From Candidatus Faecivivens stercoravium (GTDB taxonomy: Bacteria; Bacillota; Clostridia; Oscillospirales; Ruminococcaceae): 9,789 nt of DNA. A program made the translations under genes and the position numbers. How positions within the stretch are numbered: position 1 is the stretch's first letter; every line of letters starts with the position of its first letter. The stretch lies in the NCBI GenBank assembly GCA_018712425.1, contig DVHA01000117.1, forward strand, positions 1 through 9,789, read 5' to 3'. The notes under the pieces are model-generated. The model was not told where the DNA came from and ran no database searches. It saw nothing but the letters and a program-made list of their open reading frames with translations. This document shows positions 6,950 to 9,789 of the stretch, one piece after another.

Positions 6950-7128
6950 ATTTTTTGGGTGCTGCGCACGCTTCGTTATCAGTTACAAAGCTGTGGTCAG
7001 CTTCGGAAGTACGGCATGTAGCTGCCTGCCAAGGAGCTCTGCTCCTTGGATTCTCGCGATTTTTTGAAAAAAATCGAGTAAAACTTTTGATTTTTCGCAC
7101 GTTTCTTCGTGGCTTCAGCGCCAGCGCC
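6950..7128 (-). repeat. Dispersed 179-bp structured repeat, copy 2
   Basis: Inverted relative to copy 1 (3559-3737) in the window, but in the same orientation relative to its upstream gene. Perfectly conserved blocks are 6950-6982, 6991-7012 and 7055-7088. The hairpin 7029-7049 has a perfect nine-pair stem, CCAAGGAGC with GCTCCTTGG, and loop TCT. Four of its pairs differ from copy 1 on both sides while still pairing. An A/T-rich hairpin spans 7057-7076. The repeat begins 5 bases after the stop of the DUF3795-like gene and ends about 27 bases before the UUCG terminator. The other ~155 bases of the 6798-7133 gap hold the terminator and the sipL leader, with no gene visible. Confidence 0.8.
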
Positions 7129-7133
7129 GGAGC

Positions 7134-7580
7134 TTACGTTTCTGTAACTAGCTTTTTATAGCAGACAATCTCCGGGTCAGACCCGCCGCATCCGTAGGAG
7201 CAGACCAGCAGGAAACTCCCGTCGGTGACAATCCCATAGCATCTTTCCTGCCCCGGGACCTCGATCTGGCTGCCCAGGTAGATATCCTTATCCTTTAAAA
7301 ACTGCACCGTCTGGCCGCTGGGGAGGGGATAGGAGAGGTTGACATAACTCCCGCTTAAGAGGTTCAGCCCCTCTACCTTCAGCCCCGGGATCCCGAGGGC
7401 GTTGAATGCCTCGGTCAGCTCTTTTTGCAGCCGGTCATAGGCTTCTCTTCCGCCCGCCTTGATCGTTTCGGCCGCAATACATTGCCCGCCGAAAGGCCGT
7501 CCGCAGGACGCCCGGCATCCGCCGCAGGCTTCTTCCGCCTCGCACTGGCTGCAATCAAATACGCCGCAAATCGATTCCAT
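7134..7580 (-). CDS. Small Cys-rich DUF3795-like protein, function unknown
   Basis: Protein of 148 residues (149 if the adjacent ATG at 7583 is used). The N-terminus MESICGVFDCSQC...CGGC...C...C has seven cysteines within 34 residues (5, 10, 13, 19, 22, 26, 34), a layout like the start of DUF3795 proteins and suggestive of a metal site. The later cysteines typical of that family are missing. The remainder (FNALGIPGLKVEGLN..., SGSYVNLSYPLPSGQ, DIYLGSQIE, CYGIVTDGSFLLVCSYG, DPEIVCYKK) resembles, from memory, the C-terminal part of conserved clostridial hypothetical proteins. There is no signal peptide or membrane segment, so it is probably cytosolic. It follows the MATE gene after only a few bases and shares its promoter. 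Biochemical role unknown; the DUF3795 assignment is moderately secure. Confidence 0.7.
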   Translation of the reverse strand: MESICGVFDCSQCEAEEACGGCRASCGRPFGGQCIAAETIKAGGREAYDRLQKELTEAFNALGIPGLKVEGLNLLSGSYVNLSYPLPSGQTVQFLKDKDIYLGSQIEVPGQERCYGIVTDGSFLLVCSYGCGGSDPEIVCYKKLVTET

Positions 7581-7585
7581 CATGT

Positions 7586-7591
7586 TCCTTT
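7586..7591 (-). promoter_or_regulatory. Ribosome binding site overlapping the MATE stop codon
   Basis: AAAGGA on the - strand shares bases with the TAA of the upstream MATE gene. It is 2 bases from ATG 7583 and 5 bases from ATG 7580; the latter spacing is more usual, so 7580 was chosen as the start. The overlap suggests coupled translation. Confidence 0.65.
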
Positions 7592-8978
7592 AATGGATAA
7601 TTGCTTTATTTTTCCACTTGCCCCGCCGGAAGACGATGACGGTGATCACCGCGCCCATGACCCAGGAGATCAGCATCGACAAAAACAGCGCGTAGGGTTC
7701 GCCGTTCGGCCGCGCTTCGTTCCGGGTCAGGAAGGCCAGCAGGTAGGCGACCGGCACCCGGATGACGACCGTCGTCACCAGCGAAATCCACATCGGGCTG
7801 ACGGTGTCGCCGGCCCCGCGCATCGCGCCGGAGAGGATCTGGGTGACCGCCATCGCGATATACCCGACGGCCAGAAGCCGCAGCATCTGGACGCTGAGGT
7901 CGATCAGCGCCTCAGTCTGGGTGAACAGCTCGATCAGGTAGACGCCGAAGAAGATGAGGCAGAGCACCAGCACGACCGCCGTCCCGATGCCCAGTTTCAG
8001 CCCATTCTTGGTCCCTTCTTCCACCCGGTCCATCCGGTTTGCGCCGACGTTCTGGCCGACAAAGGTGGTCATCGCCATCCCGAAGCTGAAGTTCGGCATC
8101 ATCGCGAACCCGTCCACCCGCATGATGATGGTGTTGCAGGCGATGACGTCGGTCCCCAGCGAGTTGGTCAGCGACTGGACCACCAGCATCGACAGCGAGA
8201 AGACCGCCTGGGTCGCCCCCGACGGGAGGCCGAGGAAGATCAGTTCCTTGCAGAGCTTTCCGTCCAGCTGGAACGCCCGGCGGTTTAAGACCAGCTCGTC
8301 CCGCATCCGCAGGATCTTGATGAGGCAGAGCACCGCCGACACCGCCCAGGAGAGGATGGTCGCCCAGGCCGCCCCGGCGACCCCCATCTTAAGACCTGCC
8401 ACGAACCAGACGTCCAGCACCGTGTTCATTGCCGAACAGACCAACAGGAAGACCAGCGGCATAAAGCTGTCCCCAAGCCCCCGCAGGATGCCCGAGAGGA
8501 TGTTGTAAAAGGCGAACCCGATGATGCCGATGAAGATGATCCGCAGGTAGTCTGCCGCCATGTCCACAATTTCCGGTGGGGTGTCCAGAAGCTCCAGAAA
8601 CGGCCGGGAGAGCAGCACGCCGCCCACCGTCATCAGGATGCCGACCAGCAGGGTCAGCACCATCGTGTTGCCGATCGCCTTGGAGAGGAGCTTGCGGTCC
8701 CGGGCGCCGAAGTACTGGGAAACCATAATCCCGGCGCCGGTCGAGATGCCGACGAAGAGGACCAGCAGCAGGTTGTTGACCGGCCCGCTCGCCCCGACGG
8801 CCGCGAGGGCGTTGTCCCCGACATAGTGCCCGACGACGATCGAGTCGACGGTCGAATAAAGCTGCTGGGCGATGTTGCCGATCAGCAGCGGGACGGTGAA
8901 TTGGACGATGGCGCTGGTCGTGCTGCCGACGGTCATATCCCGCGGGGCAAAAAACTGCGCGATTTTGTTTTGTGCCAT
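7590..8978 (-). CDS. MATE family multidrug/toxin exporter
   Basis: Protein of 462 residues, the usual MATE length, with about twelve hydrophobic segments. MATE proteins use a Na+ or H+ gradient across the cytoplasmic membrane to export cationic drugs or metabolites. Family signatures are IVQFTVPLLIGNIAQQLYSTVDSI in the first helix, VGHYVGDNALAAVGASGP, GISTGAGIMVSQYFGARD, LSGILRGLGDSFMP in the first half and the matching LSGAMRGAGDTVSPM in the second, and GLPSGATQAVFSLSMLVVQSLTN at the start of the second half. These repeats fit the two-fold internal symmetry of the fold. The start at 8978 has AGGA 8 bases upstream. Expression is likely driven by the promoter at 9050-9078, with a leader of about 65 bases and the DUF3795-like gene behind it. 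Substrate cannot be predicted from the sequence. Confidence 0.96.
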   Translation of the reverse strand: MAQNKIAQFFAPRDMTVGSTTSAIVQFTVPLLIGNIAQQLYSTVDSIVVGHYVGDNALAAVGASGPVNNLLLVLFVGISTGAGIMVSQYFGARDRKLLSKAIGNTMVLTLLVGILMTVGGVLLSRPFLELLDTPPEIVDMAADYLRIIFIGIIGFAFYNILSGILRGLGDSFMPLVFLLVCSAMNTVLDVWFVAGLKMGVAGAAWATILSWAVSAVLCLIKILRMRDELVLNRRAFQLDGKLCKELIFLGLPSGATQAVFSLSMLVVQSLTNSLGTDVIACNTIIMRVDGFAMMPNFSFGMAMTTFVGQNVGANRMDRVEEGTKNGLKLGIGTAVVLVLCLIFFGVYLIELFTQTEALIDLSVQMLRLLAVGYIAMAVTQILSGAMRGAGDTVSPMWISLVTTVVIRVPVAYLLAFLTRNEARPNGEPYALFLSMLISWVMGAVITVIVFRRGKWKNKAIIH

Positions 8979-9049
8979 TTTGTCAGTCCTGCCTTTCTCT
9001 GTCTAAGCATTTGATTTGGACATTGCACTTTTGCCCTATATCCGACAAA

Positions 9050-9078
9050 ATTATACCACTTATACAGAATATTTGCAA
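9050..9078 (-). promoter_or_regulatory. Vegetative (sigma-A type) promoter of the MATE operon
   Basis: On the - strand, TTGCAA (9078-9073), a 17-base spacer, and a perfect TATAAT (9055-9050). The region just upstream (9079-9118) is strongly A/T-rich, as in UP elements. Predicted transcription start is near 9043, giving a leader of about 65 bases before ATG 8978. I see no clear operator palindrome. Confidence 0.85.
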
Positions 9079-9149
9079 TAGTTTTTGAAAAGTTCGAGAA
9101 TAAATATAATTTTCTTTACAAGACAGGGCTTTAGACAGGCTTGACAAAG

Positions 9150-9186
9150 CAAAAGCTGCGGGGGTGAATCCGCAGCTTTTGTTTTT
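9150..9186. terminator. Strong hairpin terminator, probably bidirectional, after apgM
   Basis: A perfect twelve-pair stem, CAAAAGCTGCGG (9150-9161) with CCGCAGCTTTTG (9170-9181), with an eight-base loop. On the - strand it lies about 50 bases beyond the apgM stop and ends in TTTTGCTTTG, so it should end that transcript before the MATE promoter. On the + strand it is followed by TTTTT (9182-9186), a better tract, although no + strand gene precedes it here. Confidence 0.8.
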
Positions 9187-9233
9187 ATGGGAGGGAAATG
9201 GTTACAGAGCTTTCTTCCTTTTTGCCAAATCTT

Positions 9234-9789
9234 TTATCGTTCCAGCAGCATCCCCATCAGCCGGTCGCCCCGTTCGACAAACAGCCCGGTTTCCGCAGCG
9301 GCTGCTTCGGTGAACGCCTTTGCCCCCGGGCCCTCCGACCGGCTGTCGTAGAGGAGGAAGGGGACGGGGTCGGCCGTATGGGTGCGGACGGTCAGCGGGG
9401 TCGGGTGGTCGGGGAGGACCAGCACCCGGTAGTCGCCCATCGCCGCCATCGCCTCCAGTACCGGCCCGAGGACATCCCGGTCGATGGTTTCGATTGCCCG
9501 CACCTTGTTTTCCGCCTCGCCCCGGTGGCCGCATTCGTCCGGCGCTTCCAGATGGAGGTAGACGAGGTCCACACCCTCCCGGAACGCCCGGATGGCCGCC
9601 TCCGCCTTGCCGGAAAAGTTGGTGTCGATATAGCCGGTGGCGCCGGGCACGTCGATCACTTCCATCCCGGACAGCCGCCCGATCCCCTTAATCAGGTCGA
9701 CGGCCGAGATGACCGCCCCCTTTAACCCCCACTGTTCCGAAAAGGATGGGAGCGCCGCCTGCCGCCCCTGTCCCCAGAGCCAGACGGCA
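9234..9789 (-). CDS. apgM: Cofactor-independent phosphoglycerate mutase (ApgM type), C-terminal part
   Basis: The 184 C-terminal residues are visible; the frame is open to the right edge, and the family is about 400 residues, so roughly half is missing. ApgM interconverts 3- and 2-phosphoglycerate in glycolysis and gluconeogenesis in the cytosol and belongs to the alkaline phosphatase superfamily. Visible motifs are WLWGQG (3-8) near the edge, GAVISAVDLIKGIGRLSG (24-41), DVPGATGYIDTN (46-57), HLEAPDECGHRGE (79-91), and the metal-binding LPDHPTPLTVRTHTADPVPF (125-144) with its Asp and His residues. An internal ATG at 9665 is not the start, because family sequence continues upstream of it. Some relatives have been annotated as homoserine kinases, so genome context outside the window would matter for the exact role. 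It has its own terminator and so is not part of the MATE operon. Confidence 0.93.
   Translation of the reverse strand, partial: AVWLWGQGRQAALPSFSEQWGLKGAVISAVDLIKGIGRLSGMEVIDVPGATGYIDTNFSGKAEAAIRAFREGVDLVYLHLEAPDECGHRGEAENKVRAIETIDRDVLGPVLEAMAAMGDYRVLVLPDHPTPLTVRTHTADPVPFLLYDSRSEGPGAKAFTEAAAAETGLFVERGDRLMGMLLER

Noticed and set aside
6929..7161. Open frame across repeat copy 2 with a similar peptide (GAAHASLS, KLWSASEV, RFFEKNRVKL) encoded across copy 1
   Set aside because: No ribosome site, no shared start, and substitutions between copies show no third-position bias (14/8/12). The structure-preserving hairpin changes explain the conservation better. It also lies antisense to the transcribed 3' regions.
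7425..8288. Long + strand open frame opposite the MATE gene
   Set aside because: It is a shadow of GC-rich codon use in a clearly assigned MATE gene; its composition (His/Asp/Arg rich) is typical of antisense frames.
9141..9170. TTGACA on the + strand as a promoter -35
   Set aside because: No -10 hexamer at a suitable distance, a terminator hairpin directly follows, and no + strand gene is present.

Overview
The window reads as a chromosomal segment of a GC-rich, endospore-forming Firmicute of the Clostridia, probably an Oscillospirales/Ruminococcaceae-type gut bacterium. The reasons are a clear spoIVA, an adjacent SipL-like SPOCS/LysM gene (a clostridial partner of SpoIVA), strong AGGAGG-type ribosome binding sites and rho-independent terminators. 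The lineage is inferred, not proven.

Region 1 (1-3484, + strand) is a tightly packed run of three related membrane-protein genes; the first is cut by the window edge. They share an ectodomain of about 200 residues bounded by transmembrane segments. The module occurs as one partial plus one complete copy in gene 1, two copies in gene 2 and one in gene 3. I do not recognise the family.

Region 2 (3485-3792) holds no gene. It carries two similar hairpin terminators on either side of a 179-bp structured repeat.

Region 3 (3793-6797, - strand) is a two-gene sporulation operon: sipL-like, then spoIVA 17 bases downstream. The two products are known interaction partners in spore coat assembly.

Region 4 (6798-7133) contains a terminator with a UUCG loop and the second copy of the 179-bp repeat. 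The two repeat copies align without gaps at about 81% identity (145/179 by hand count). They contain a hairpin whose stem changes are almost all compensatory. Both copies sit between a stop codon and a terminator, in the same orientation relative to the upstream gene.

Region 5 (7134-9078, - strand) is a MATE-family exporter followed after a few bases by a small Cys-rich DUF3795-like protein. A near-consensus vegetative promoter precedes the exporter.

Region 6 (9150-9789) holds a strong hairpin terminator and the C-terminal part of a cofactor-independent phosphoglycerate mutase (ApgM type) running off the right edge.

The best candidates for undescribed biology are the repeated membrane ectodomain family and the structured dispersed repeat.
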